From Paenibacillus_AR mesotrionivorans (GTDB taxonomy: Bacteria > Bacillota > Bacilli > Paenibacillales > NBRC-103111), in assembly GCF_046098205.1 (NCBI RefSeq), contig NZ_JBJURJ010000002.1, forward strand, positions 62,001-126,000: a DNA stretch of 64,000 nucleotides, given 5' to 3'. The notes beneath the pieces are model-generated. The model was not told the origin of the DNA. It ran no database searches and worked only from the letters and a program-made list of their open reading frames with translations. Positions 8,501-17,600 of this stretch are shown here, piece by piece. The number at the start of each line of letters is the position of its first letter. Position 1 is the stretch's first letter. The translations under genes and the position numbers were made by a program.

Positions 8501-9750
8501 ACAGTCAAGGTTTGGGGAGCTTCCTCATTCCCGGTTTTGTCCACCGCCCAATAGGTAACAGCAGTGGTTCCTTCCGGAGTGACCTGGACGGCAGCAGCGC
8601 CGCCATGCACCTGGACACGCTCCTGCTCTCCAATCTTATAGAAGATGGTTTCCACACCCGACAAGGAATCCTCTGCATTCAATTGAAGGATAACCGTATC
8701 ATGGTTCCAGCCGTCGGGGGCTGCACCTGCTGCGGCTGCCACTGTATGGGGGGGGCTCCTATCAATGTTAATGGGGCCGAAGGTAACCGTTGAGGAATGA
8801 TTGGCATCATTGTCGCCGGATGCCGCACTGTCGATGGCCTTGCCCGTCGCCGTCTGTCCTGCCCCTTCCTGTTGAAACACCTGATCAGGCGTACAGAAAC
8901 GAATAGCTGATAACGTATCTGCTGCCGTATAATGCACCGTTACCGGGCGGTTGGTCCAAGTGCCCGCAATATAGGGCGTCCCGTCATCACGTTGGGCACT
9001 GGCGGTTATGATCGGGGGGGTTGTGTCCAGTATATTCGCCCCTACCGATCCAACCTCCACCTGGAAGGTTACCGGCTGCAAACCCGCTACAGTGGCCGTT
9101 ACATGCATGGTCTTGATCACACCGGTGCTTTTGGAGTAGACCTGATATCCCTCTCCTGCATAGCCAGCATAGGTGTTGGCCGCAGAGGCAATGCCGTTCG
9201 CATCTGTGGCTGTCGTAACATAAGTACTGTTCAGGCCTCTCATTACAGCGGTAATAATGCTGTCCTGGGATACCTGAAAGGTGACCGGAATGCCCGGAAG
9301 CGGGTTTCCGGCCGGATCCTTGACCGCTATGATTTGCGGAAGCATAAATCCGCGTCCTCCCGGCACGACTGCCGAAGCCTGGGACAGCTTGATCTGCTGG
9401 AGCAGCGGAGATACAGGCTGTATTGTCCCTTCCACCGGGCTCATGGCCATAAGCCCCCATTTGCCCGCTCCCCTTCCTACATTGTCCATAATCACTCCCA
9501 GCGTATCATCCCAGCCATACACAGAACCGGTCACACTTCCCTTAACTGGTTGAATAACCGGCTCCTGTCCATACACGGTACCGGTTACACTCCCGGCTTC
9601 CTCTGCAGCAGGACCTGCAGTGAATAACGGGGTGGAGCCGGAAGCGACTGCAACAGGAATCAGCAGCAAAATGACCAGGAATAAGCCTGTCCATTTCAGC
9701 CACCGCCCTTTACCGCTTCGCACTTGATCACGTGCTGAATAATCTTTCAT
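2551..9750 (-). CDS. Giant secreted HYR-repeat protein with CBM3
   Basis: A 2399-residue protein. An N-terminal hydrophobic segment (residues ~20-38, WTGLFLVILLLIPVAVASG) is a signal peptide or anchor. Then come a Big-1-like Ig domain (~115-230), about three OmpL47-type domains (~247-512, YKIG...YWAVD...GN), and 23 consecutive HYR repeats of ~75 residues (~515-2243; PVLTVP...EATA...P-V-G...VTW-A-D-NGN). A C-terminal family 3 cellulose-binding module follows (~2246-2399; NTIAPRISVKNIG, LRYYYTIDEE). No LPXTG or SLH anchor is visible, so retention may rely on carbohydrate binding. The start is ATG 9750, since AAAGGAGG is 9 nt away, against only 3 nt for ATG 9756. It lies between a holin gene (69 bp upstream) and an XhlA/lysin pair. 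A role as an adhesin or plant-wall-binding stalk is inferred. Confidence 0.88.
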   Translation of the reverse strand: MKDYSARDQVRSGKGRWLKWTGLFLVILLLIPVAVASGSTPLFTAGPAAEEAGSVTGTVYGQEPVIQPVKGSVTGSVYGWDDTLGVIMDNVGRGAGKWGLMAMSPVEGTIQPVSPLLQQIKLSQASAVVPGGRGFMLPQIIAVKDPAGNPLPGIPVTFQVSQDSIITAVMRGLNSTYVTTATDANGIASAANTYAGYAGEGYQVYSKSTGVIKTMHVTATVAGLQPVTFQVEVGSVGANILDTTPPIITASAQRDDGTPYIAGTWTNRPVTVHYTAADTLSAIRFCTPDQVFQQEGAGQTATGKAIDSAASGDNDANHSSTVTFGPINIDRSPPHTVAAAAGAAPDGWNHDTVILQLNAEDSLSGVETIFYKIGEQERVQVHGGAAAVQVTPEGTTAVTYWAVDKTGNEEAPQTLTVKIDKNGPAVSAAQSPVANEKGWNNTDVTVTLTASDTSSGVKEIHYKIGTNGQEQIAAGAAASFAIQAEGITPVTFWAVDLAGNRSLEQIQQVKIDKTVPVLKAPADITLEATAVRTPVTIGTATVQDISVPDVVITNDAPADFPIGTTSVVWKAVDPVGNMSSQVQKITVKDTTKPVITVQGDIVLEATAIRTPYVLTGANATDIFPVILVNDAPKDFPIGKKTVTWTATDANGNSVTAVQNVTVIDSTKPKLIVPKAITLEATARRTPVEIGQAEAHDIFEVTVTHNAPADFPVGTTDVQWKAQDANGNEIIEVQHITVTDTTPPVLVIPKNMTVEATDRRMKLELGEPETTDIFDVEWSNDAPADFPVGQTLVIWTAEDENGNTAAATQTVEVTDKTPPVLTVPADIRQEATAVKTRIDNLGKVEVSDIFPVTYSSNAPKDGFPVGNTVVTWTALDENGNKTEGIQNVTIMDTTKPLLMLPGNKVVEATALRTKVELGNAVATDIFPVTLTHDGPADYPLGETLVTWTAVDANGNHTSGTQTVKVVDTTKPVLTVPADITMEASAVRTSVDLGQPKVTDLFPVTIDNDAPDDFPVGTKEVKWLVTDSSGNVALGIQKVTITDKTAPVLHIPADVKVEASAIRTPVIIGEATADDIFAVTLSHNAPADFPVGTTPVTWTALDANGNKTILVQKVVVEDTIAPVLTVPKDITAEATAVMSVVDTGKASATDIFEVKITNNAPERYPLGKTVITWKATDANGNISTKTQTITVVDTTAPAIVKPADLTVEAAGRRTVVRLETPAATDIFRVTGVISDAPADFPLGQTAVTWTATDENRNSSVYKQNITVVDTTPPVLKLPKDMVVEAAALETPVSIGSAEATDLFEVTVTNDAPEKYLLGETRVTWTAEDENGNVTTGVQVITITDTTPPVLTLPDPVTVEATALETPVEIGEASAADIYHVELTHDAPAVFRLGETKVTWKAVDANGNVSTGVQTVTVVDTTAPVLTVPEDVTAEAAALDTPVEIGLATATDIYEVKVTSDAPAAYKLGETKVTWKAVDANGNVSTGVQTVTVVDTTAPVLTVPANKTVEATAVDTPVEIGLATATDIYEVTVTSDAPAAYRLGETKVTWKAVDANGNESTGVQTITIVDTTKPVLTLPANKTVEATAVDTPVEIGLATATDIYEVTVTSDAPAAYRLGETKVTWKAVDANGNESTGVQTITIVDTTKPVLTLPANKTVEATAVDTPVEIGLATATDIYEVKVTSDAPAVYKLGETKVTWKAVDANGNESTGVQTVTVVDTTAPVLTVPESVTAEATAVDTPVEIGLATATDIYEVKVTSDAPAVYKLGETKVTWKAVDANGNESTGVQTVTVVDTTAPVLIVPENVTAEATAVDTPVEIGLATATDIYEVKVTSDAPAAYKLGETKVTWKAVDANGNESSGVQTITVVDTTKPVLTLAANKTVEATAVKTPVAIGQTTATDIFPVTVTSDAPAAFSLGETKVTWKAVDANGNESSGVQTITVVDTTKPVLTLAANKTVEATAVKTPVAIGQSTATDIFPVTVTSDAPAAFSLGETKVTWKAVDANGNVSTGVQTITVVDTTKPVLTLAANKTVEATAVKTPVAIGQSTATDIFPVTVSSDAPAAFSLGETKVTWQAVDVNGNASTGVQTITVVDTTKPVLTLAANKTVEATAVKTPVAIGQSTATDIFPVTVVHDAPTVFPLGLTKVNWTATDANGNGSSGVQNITVVDTTKPVITAPADKTAAATGTKTKVTLGQPVVTDIFGYTVTNDAPADGFPVGVTNVTWTATDTSGNSAKAVQKVTIVQAVKVQSYNSNRYASTNTIAPRISVKNIGTEDISLSAIKLRYYYTIDEERGQEYAIDYANVSGAGVNRNITTLVTGSFQKTTVKTGSDYYLEFSFTSSAGKLKPGETVQIQSRFWKTSWSNYTQTNDYSYNVSAADYTDTNKITVYASGTLIAGIEP
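3290..8205 (-). repeat. 225-bp tandem repeats encoding HYR domains
   Basis: The HYR units recur every 225 bp. Equivalent positions at 4283, 4508, 4733, 4958, 5183 and 5408 are exactly 225 bp apart. Units near the 3' half of the array (about 3360-5600) are the most similar; the units at 4733-4957 and 4958-5182 differ visibly at only one base. Units towards 6000-8200 have diverged. This pattern indicates recent local duplication inside the array. Confidence 0.9.
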
Positions 9751-9819
9751 TGGCATAAACCTCCTTTTATTATCAAAGGTAAAATCAGCCTCCGTTTTAC
9801 AACTTCCCGTATTGCCCCT

Positions 9820-10218
9820 TTATTTGATCCGATTCACATAAAATTCGATCTTGCTATCAAGCCAGGCATCCACATCTTCATATACAAGCTTCAGCCCTTC
9901 CCTGGCCGCATTCCCGATGATTCCAGCCGCCAGCTCCTTCGCCATCCGGAAGGATTGAGCCATCGCCTCTTCATCGAAGGTGCCTTCCTTTTTTAACGCT
10001 TCAACAAAGGTTTGATTGACAGAAATAACAGCAGATTCAATGGCATTCTCGGCAAGGCTCAAATAGTTCCGGGCACGCTCTTGGCCTATATTTTGCTCCA
10101 GCTGTGCGATTCTGCGTTTCAACAGCGTAATTATGTATTTGGTTAATATACCAAATAAAGGAATAATTACAGCTGTAAGGATGGCCTCCATCCATTCAGG
10201 TGTCAGATAATCCTTCAT
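9820..10218 (-). CDS. LLH-family phage-type holin
   Basis: A 132-residue protein. The short N-terminus (MKDYLTPEWMEA) is followed by one strong membrane segment (residues ~12-34, ILTAVIIPLFGILTKYIITLL), a charged coiled-coil region (RRIAQLEQNIGQERARNYL) and a soluble helical C-terminus. This matches phage holins of the LL-H group, about 100-150 residues with a single N-terminal TM. AAAGGAGG precedes the ATG. It is the first gene of the minus-strand cassette and faces the divergent sigma-like pair. No capsid, tail or integrase gene is present, so it is probably not part of an intact prophage. Holins of this kind can permit release of lysins or large proteins; that role here is inferred from gene order. 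Confidence 0.8.
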   Translation of the reverse strand: MKDYLTPEWMEAILTAVIIPLFGILTKYIITLLKRRIAQLEQNIGQERARNYLSLAENAIESAVISVNQTFVEALKKEGTFDEEAMAQSFRMAKELAAGIIGNAAREGLKLVYEDVDAWLDSKIEFYVNRIK

Positions 10219-10690
10219 GCTTTTCCTCCTTTCGAACCAAAAGAAATATGGATTATTTTAGGTCTTTTTGTCATTTTATCAATCTTTATCTCATTCTTTT
10301 GTTCATAATATATATATTAGCAATTTTACTTCCCTCCCTATCCATATGACTTCTATATAGAGATGGTGCTTTCCGCACGGTTTTCACAACTTTTTTCAAT
10401 ATGCTGGAAAAAATATTTAATATGTTTACTGGTTGTGTAATTTATGGCTATTTTTACTTTGTTTATAAGGGGATTAAAGGGTTATATTCACTATTTTTCC
10501 TTATATTTGGTTAAGCTCACCCATATAAGTTAATAGAAGCGATGCCGGGGGAGAATGTACGGGAGGGGGGAGTAATCTGTCGTGTATTTGTAACAGGATA
10601 TGTTCATAACCGCTAAAACCGGCTTTACACATTTACAGCTCTTCAGACAATATTCCTTGCTCTTATCCCTTCTAGATGGAGGAATCCTAA
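10219..10690. promoter_or_regulatory. 472-bp AT-rich divergent control region
   Basis: This gene-free stretch separates the holin operon (minus) from the sigma-like pair (plus). It is much richer in A and T than its surroundings. TGTTCATAA occurs twice in the same orientation, near 10300 and 10600; the second copy could serve the plus-strand genes. No convincing SigA -35/-10 pair is obvious, as expected if an alternative sigma factor is used. The plus gene has GGAGG 8 nt before its ATG at 10691. Confidence 0.45.
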
Positions 10691-11062
10691 ATGATTACTT
10701 GCGATGAAACCCTTGATGCCGTATCCGTTGAAACGTGCAGGCAGCTTTTGAAGCGGGCAGCCTGGAGAATCCAGTACAAAACCCGCATGCAGCAGGTAAG
10801 GGAATGCAATCCTCTCTACGATAACCAGTTTTTTGATAACAGCTTTGAGAAGATGGTGTTATCGGAGATCTATGTGGAAGAGCTTCTTGATGTCATCCCT
10901 TGGGAAAAATGCAGATATATTGTCAAGCGAACCATTATCGAGGGAATATCGGAGCGGCATGTAGCGGCAGACTTAAATATGACCCAACAGGGGGTTAGCA
11001 AATGGAAGAAGAAGGGGTTAGAAATTCTGAAGCAGCACCTCATCCTTTCTATCAAACAGTAA
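10691..11062 (+). CDS. Sigma-70 region 4-type transcription factor (SigO/UviA-like)
   Basis: A 123-residue protein. The C-terminal half carries a sigma-70 region 4 helix-turn-helix (about residues 77-115: CRYIVKRTIIEGISERHVAADLNMTQQGVSKWKKKGLEIL). The N-terminal half (CRQLLKRAAWRIQYKTRM) is helical, and no region 2 is present. It therefore lacks the -10 recognition part of a normal sigma factor. The next gene, overlapping by 61 nt, has a sigma N-terminal/HTH_16-like segment. This arrangement recalls the two-subunit SigO-RsoA factor of Bacillus subtilis, where the DNA-binding and core-binding parts are on separate proteins. It could instead be a TcdR/UviA-type regulator; those sigma-related proteins control toxins or bacteriocins beside holin genes. 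Control of the divergent holin operon is inferred. Confidence 0.7.
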   Translation: MITCDETLDAVSVETCRQLLKRAAWRIQYKTRMQQVRECNPLYDNQFFDNSFEKMVLSEIYVEELLDVIPWEKCRYIVKRTIIEGISERHVAADLNMTQQGVSKWKKKGLEILKQHLILSIKQ

Positions 11063-11220
11063 AAAAAGCCCAGGGCGGAGACAAAAAATCCATGGAAGAG
11101 ATCCTGGACCTGTTTGCCGATGATATCGAGTACTTATCCAAATTCATTATGCTGCCCAAGGAAGAAGCCGTTCAGACCCTAAAGACCGAGCTCATCCATA
11201 TCGTTTACGAGCAGCTGTAA
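11002..11220 (+). CDS. Small HTH_16/sigma region 2-like protein (RsoA-like)
   Basis: A 72-residue protein with the pattern VKKAQGGDKKSMEEILDLFADDIEYLSKF, typical of the segment that opens region 2 in small sigma factors and of HTH_16 proteins. Nothing resembling region 4 follows. The ATG at 11002 lies inside the preceding gene (61-nt overlap, different frame) with GGGGG 7 nt upstream, so translation is probably coupled. The length is close to the ~80-residue RsoA co-factor of B. subtilis. A strong terminator follows at once. I infer that the two proteins act as one split factor. Confidence 0.62.
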   Translation: MEEEGVRNSEAAPHPFYQTVKKAQGGDKKSMEEILDLFADDIEYLSKFIMLPKEEAVQTLKTELIHIVYEQL

Positions 11221-11230
11221 ACCCAAATCA

Positions 11231-11285
11231 AAATAGGGCTGTCCGGCAGTCAGCATTTCCGCTGACTTTCCGGACAGCCCTTTCA
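11231..11285. terminator. Strong bidirectional terminator
   Basis: A perfect 12-bp stem AGGGCTGTCCGG (11235-11246) / CCGGACAGCCCT (11270-11281) encloses a second stem AGTCAGC/GCTGACT. T-rich sequence follows on both strands. It ends the sigma-like pair. Confidence 0.88.
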
Positions 11286-11590
11286 TAAGCTTGCACTTCC
11301 CTCCTCCCCCAAGTCAATCAGATGAAGGGGAACCAGCAGGGTTTTCACATTCCCCCAAGCTTCAATGTAGATATCCCCGGCCCGCAGGAGTCTGAGCGCA
11401 TAATGATCCTGCCCGATGGAAAGCACCGTCCATTTATACTCCGCGCACATCACCAAACCGGGGCTCATTCTCCAAATAACGCTGCAGGTATTGCTCCACC
11501 GTATACCGTTCCTGATAACCTATTGCATCCCGGGATACATCCAATAAATCACGGCGGGATACGGAGTAAACAAACAGCCCGTCTGTAGAT
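11283..11590 (-). pseudogene. Possible frameshifted remnant of a small gene
   Basis: Minus-strand reading gives protein-like sequence in one frame (ILLTQSTDGLFVYSVSRRD ... YTVEQYLQRYLENEPRFGDV, then a stop near 11450). It continues in another frame (EYKWTVLSIGQDHYALRLL ... NVKTLLVPLHLIDLGEEGSASL, stop at 11283). The first frame has no ATG, GTG or TTG with a ribosome binding site. It looks like one ~100-residue protein broken by a frameshift and truncated at the 5' end by the terminator of the pectinase gene. I do not recognise the family. A functional 61-residue gene starting at 11468 is possible but has no well-spaced ribosome binding site. Confidence 0.3.
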
Positions 11591-11620
11591 TGGGTGAGGA
11601 GAATAATCTTTATCCTGATG

Positions 11621-11653
11621 ACAAAAACGCCCGCCCCCCTAAGGGAGCGGACG
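11621..11653 (-). terminator. Terminator of the pectinase gene
   Basis: In minus-strand reading, an 11-bp stem CGTCCGCTCCC/GGGGGCGGGCG (with G-U pairs) is followed by TTTTTGT. It starts 24 nt after the stop of the large surface enzyme. Confidence 0.85.
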
Positions 11654-11677
11654 TTCCTGTGTTATCTTGCTTGCTTG

Positions 11678-14600
11678 TTAGTTAATAAAATTCAAGGCTT
11701 GCAAGGTGCGCTTCAGCATAACGGCAGCTTGCGCGCGCGTTGCGTTCTCTTGCGGTGCGAAGGTTGAATCGGTGATGCCCTGAATGATTCCAGCCGTCAA
11801 GGCTTGAGCCGCGACATCCTTGGACCAGCCCGAAATGCTCGAACGGTCCGCAAATTTCTCCAGCACCTGTACATCTGCTTGAATTTCTTTACCGCCCAGA
11901 CTCATGGCACGAACAATCATCGCAGCCATCTGCTCACGGGAGATCGTGGCGTTAGGCCTGAAGCTTCCGTCTTCGAAGCCGTCAATCAGCCTTGCCTTCT
12001 GAGCGGCCCCAACGGCTCCGGAGAACCAGTCGGTGCCGGCTACATCGGTGAAGCCGGACGCTTCAACTTCATCGAGGCCTAACGCGCGAACCAGCAGCGC
12101 CGCGAATTCCGCCCGGGTGATGAATTGGTCCGGTGCATACTGGGATGCCGACATACCATTGACAATCAGCTTGCTGGCCAAGGTTTCAATCTCGGCTTTA
12201 GCCCAGTGTCCGGCAAGATCGGCGAACGTCTTCGGGTTCTCGAGAACAGTGTAGATGCTGTTGCCCGGACGCAGAATCTTCGCCTCCATACCGTTGAATA
12301 CTGTCGGTACCGGAATAAAGGTCTGTGTTTGCAGATTGAACATCACGCCTGTTGCCGTCTGCGGATTAACCGCACGCGGGAGAGTGAATGAACGTTCCAC
12401 ATACGTACCGAATGAATGGATTTCCTGCGTCCTTCCGTCGCTTGCTCCGATGCTGACGGAGAACTCTACCGGTGCAGAGAGAACCGTTGCACCCAGCTTG
12501 ACAGCCGCATCATTCGCGCTTTCTGCCATCGCCCCTTGAACCTTCCCTATCCGCACGCTGACCTGCAGATCCTTCCCGGAGACACCCCATTGTTTGGCGA
12601 AGGCTGCTGTGTCGATCAGGTTCACACGGAGACTGTATGATCCGATACCCGATTTAATTTGAAGAATAGCTTCGCTGTTCTTGCTTAACAGGGCAGCCAA
12701 TACATCGGTGGAGAGTTTGGTTTGAATCACATCACCCTTGGTTTTGATGTTCACGGTAAATACATCCTCGTCCGTATCCATCTTGGCCAGCAGGCCGGTG
12801 ATTCTCGCTGCATCGATCACAGCCGTGACCACGCCGTCCTTCGACTCTTCCTTCACCGCACTGTCCAAACCCTCTCCGGTCTGGGTTCCATCACCCGCCG
12901 GTGTGCCTACCGGTGTACCAACCGGGTCCGGATCGTTCCGGATTTCACGGCCGGTTCTCACTGTGACATAAAGAGCATCGGCGCTCAGGTTGCCGGCTGC
13001 ATCCACAGCTTTGACAGCGAAGGTGTATTCGGTATCCTGGGTCAAACCGGTCACCTTGTACATCGTGACATTCCCCAGGGATACATGCTCCGAATACGTG
13101 CTGCCTGTTACGGTATAAACCTTATAGCCGGTCACTCCGTCCTTATCGGTTGCCACGGGCCAGGTTAAGGTCAACCCGGTTGGTGTCACCTGGGAAGCCG
13201 TCAGACTGCCGGGCAGCCAAACTGGCCCCTGTACATCCTCACCGGAAAGATTGTTATACACCGCTTTTTGCCATTGCACCGATGACATGGAAACTGCTCC
13301 GGCGCCGGCATATGGCAATACTTGGGTGTCCAATGATCTGGCATCATATACCTGATAGCTGTAAGGCAATGCGTTCTTAAATCCATCCACATCCATAACA
13401 AGTCCGGAATAGGTGCTGTCCGTTACAGTTAGCTCGGTCTCAATCCCGTTCATGTAGTAAACAGAATTCAAGGCACCGATATAGCCCGCCGGACTGGAGC
13501 CGTTCCCGCTGAGCAGGGCTTTGACGATTCCGCTGATACTGGAGTTCTCCACCAGAACGGAAGCCCCTTGGGTCGAAATCGCACCATTGCTTACTACCTT
13601 CGAAGATGCATATTCATCGGTTAACGAATTGCGAAGATCGTACAGCTCCGTCGCATCCATGATGGTGTTGTACACATGGGCGGAGCCCTGACGGACTCTC
13701 GGCATCCGGTCCATCGAATTTTTGTAGTAGTTATTGGCAAGGGTAATTCGCAAATTCGATGTGTTGGCTTCCGTATCGGAGGCCCCGATCAAATGTGTTT
13801 TCTTCTGCGCAGCGGAGTATTGGCGGATCTGCTCCTTACTCATGGCATGTGTGGTCAGCAGCTCCTGATAGAACGGATACTGCCCCGGATTAGCCTCCAG
13901 GAGCTCCATCATGTCATTGAAGAAGGAGCCTTCACTTGCCGGCAAGAATTTACTCCACGAGATCGTAACGTCTGAGGTATCGGTGCTAACCGCCTTCTTC
14001 ACATCCACGATACCGTCGTATGCCTTATAGAAGGTACTGTGGTCAATCCATATCCCCGTGCTTCCATCCTGAATGGTGATATAATCCCAGTCATTGCGGT
14101 CATAATCGCCATGAGTGGCTTCATCCCACTCCCATAGCTCATCAAACATCAGATTCCGCAGGATCATATTGCTCGAATTGCGGATATCGATGGTGACATG
14201 AGTCAGCTTCGCGCCATTTTTTGAGAAAATGGTCAGATTGCTCATACCGGATAGCTGCAGAGTGGACACACCGGTTTGAATTAACGTCGGATGAAGCAGC
14301 GGCTGGTTGGAAGCCGGTTTAATGATACTCCCATATTGGGTAAGGGCAGCTCCAATCTCCTTGGAGCCCAGAGCAATATCAGCCGTAAGCTCAATGACAC
14401 TCTGTTTTCCACTGGACTTAGCTTCTGCAACAGCCTTAAGGAATTCCTCGGCAGAGGCTACCTTCCAATAGCGGTTGGAGGTCTCAAGAAGCAATCCGCC
14501 TCCCGTCACGCCCCGGGCAGCTGCATAACCTTCAAGCGCATATTGGCGAACTTTACTATCCTGGGTAGAATTGGGGTCCGCCGGATCCGTGGTCTCCGGT

Positions 14601-17600
14601 GTGGGTGTCGGATTCTCCCCACCGCCGGTTGTAACCTCTTTCCCATCCACCAGCAGCTTGATGTCAGTGAAGGTAATGTCCGCATTCCGCGCCACAAACA
14701 TGCCCACATAAACATGGTCCGGATCAATGGCCGTAAGCTTAAAATCAAAGCCTCCGGTTACCGCCGCTTCGTTGCCAAACTTAGCAGCATACCCGTCCGC
14801 ATTGCCTTCAAGGCGGAGGTCAACCGAATCTCCTGCGGCAATGGGATTCACAGCTGTGCTGCCCTGGGTCAGGATTCCGCTCTTCCGGGCGAAGCTGTTC
14901 CAGTAGCCTCCGGCCGCAGCCTTAGTAAGCTTCAAAGGCGCGGCAGCAACATAATCGCCCATACCCGTGTTGATATACGAGTCGATATACATTTCATCCC
15001 TAGCCATTAAGCCGAAGGAGACTTGGTCATTCAGGCTGAAGCTATTGATTCTCGCTTTGGCCGTCAACGTGAAGGTGCTGTTGGCGGGCACCTTGTAGTA
15101 GTACATGGCCACCCCGTCCGTCGTACCGGATATTTTACCTTTATTATTCGCTACTGCAATATGCATGTTTCCATCACGGTCAGTTTCGAGGGTCTGATTA
15201 GCCGTACCCGGAGCGCCGCCAACATCACCGAATACGGTCCCCTTCCAAATCCCGTGATCCGCCCATAAAGCGCTCTGCGGCAACTCACCGGAATAAGGCG
15301 GTTCTGTGTAATTCGGATTAGGCGCTAACGTACTGGCCTTCGTCGGTGCATTAGCCTCCAGCACATGGTCTGCAAGCCCACTGACGCTTAATTCCTTAAT
15401 CCCTTTCGATACCAGATAGGCATTGTACTTTCCGCCCCAAATATTGGTATGGGTATTATCTACACTAGCCGGCTTGGAGGAGGTCCATGCATGCAGATAC
15501 AGTGTTTCCGCAGTTCCTAACTGGTCGTACAGCGCTTTGGTGGAGGCGGTCATATCCACCACCGGGATATGAAGCTCCGTTCCCACGTTTCGAATGGCCT
15601 GCGGATAATCCCCGCCGGCAAAAGCTCCGGACGCTGCTGTAATATGAAGATCCGCATTGCTCCATACACCTGTTGCGCTTCTTCGGGCTATAGGGGTGGT
15701 AAGGATGACCTGAACCCCTGCAGCTTGGGCCGGCTTAATATAGTGCTCATACAAGGAGTTGGCAAACGAACCCGAATCCAAATAAGTACCGTTAGGGTTG
15801 GTATAACGCTCCGCTTCTGCTTTTTCATCATTGTGACCGAAGCCCACCAGCAAATAATCCCCGCTCTTCATTCCGCTGAGCAGCTGCTGGTACTGGGGTT
15901 CCACAATGAAGCTCTTGGAGCTTCTGCCCGACAATGCGAGATTCTGGATCGTGAAGGCGCCATCGAGATACTGTCCAAGCTGAGTACCCCATCCATATCT
16001 GGGATAATAGTAGTTATCGGCAAACGCGCTTACCGTTGAATCCCCCACAATCCATATGGTGGAAGTGCCCGCAGGGGGTTTAGCTTGAATGGTAACCTTA
16101 ACCGTCACACCTGCGGCATACCCGGCAATAGTCCCGTGAAGCTCTACCGTTCCGGCAGCTGCTGTATTCACCGGCTCCCAAGCAACCTTTACATTGCCCT
16201 GGGTCCCATTGCTGTATATCGCTGTTACTGTTGGTGGCAGTGCAACCGTGCCACCTTGCACGGCGGTTAGATCGGCCGGCTGTATGATGGAGGTAATCGA
16301 CGGCTGTTCTGTGCCAGTAAAGAGACGATCTATAAGGCCCTGCGTCTCAGCGGTCCAATACGGATTCAGCTGTGTTGTATAAACACCGCCGGCATCCGGG
16401 GCATATACCCTGATTTTACTTTGGGCGTCCACTTCAAATTGTACGCTGTTCTTACTGTCCACGCCGCCCACTCTTACCGGAGGAATCACGTAGTTGGAGA
16501 TATTATAGCCGCGTTCCTTAATGGCCTTGGCCAATAATCCCCCGTTGTAGAAGCCGCCGATTTTATTGTTATGGGTGGAATCTCCCGCAGCCATGATAGC
16601 CTTGGCAAAAGGTGAAGCAGAAGCGCTTGCGGCAGGGTCCTGTTTGTATGCCTTTTCATAGGAATCCTTGGTCAGCGTAAACATATCGATTACCTGAACA
16701 CCCTGCTCCTCACCCAGCTGTTCAACGGCTCTCACATATGCATTGTTGGATGTGGTCACGGTTCCCGTTGTGGTATCCGTTGCATCATGATGCGTCCTTA
16801 TGGTGCCGTCCGGGTTAAAATATTGCCTGGATATCGGGGTAGCCAAAATAGGTGTTGCCCCTGCTTGTTTGGCCACATCAATATACTGCTGCAGATACCA
16901 CTTGAAGGTACCGGTTGTATACGGATAATACGACTCTCCGTACTGTCCGGCAAGAGAACCCGGGGTGGTTTCCTTCACGCCGGCTGTGGAGGGATAAATC
17001 CCGTTGGCATCCGGCTGCCCCATGGAAACGAATCTTTCCGCGAGATATCCTTGTTGATTGGCAGAATCATTATGTCCAAACTGGATCAGCAGGTAATCGC
17101 CGGTTTTAATGGTGGAGGCGATTTTGGCGAGGCTTCCTTCGTTAATGAAGCTTCTGGAGCTTCTGCCTCCGTTGGCATAATTGACAATATTGATTTTTTC
17201 CGAGTCGAAGAAGCTCTGCAGATATTCTCCCCAGCCGGCAGTATCCGAGGTTGGGCCATAGGTTTTCACCGTTGAATCCCCTGCTACATAAATATTGACG
17301 CGCTGTCCATCGGGAATTTCGTTGCCGCCGCCGGAGGAGCCCACCTGCACCAGGTTATCCAGCTGTATGGATGCGGGTATGCCCTTTAAGCCGTTTACGG
17401 TTTCGGGTGTAACCACAGCCTTGATATAATGGCCTGCGTCCGCACCGGTAATTTTGTAGGTTTTCGAAATATACGCCGTTGTGGCACGGATCAACGTTTC
17501 TGTTCCGTCCGGACTTACTCTGTACCACTGGATTAATGCGCTGTCGTTCAGGCTGTCGCTCGGTTGTTCATATTCATAGCCCAAGCTGATGGTGTTTCCT

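Noticed and set aside
2551..9627. Many open frames on the plus strand opposite the giant HYR gene (for example 3050-4240 and 6871-8409)
   Set aside because: They repeat every 225 bp in step with the HYR units and have no ribosome binding sites. They are antisense shadows of the repeats.
1230..10218. An intact or decaying prophage
   Set aside because: Only lysis-type genes occur; no integrase, terminase, capsid or tail gene and no attachment repeats were seen.
11322..11588. 88-codon plus-strand frame
   Set aside because: It has no ribosome binding site, and the minus strand here reads more like protein, though broken.
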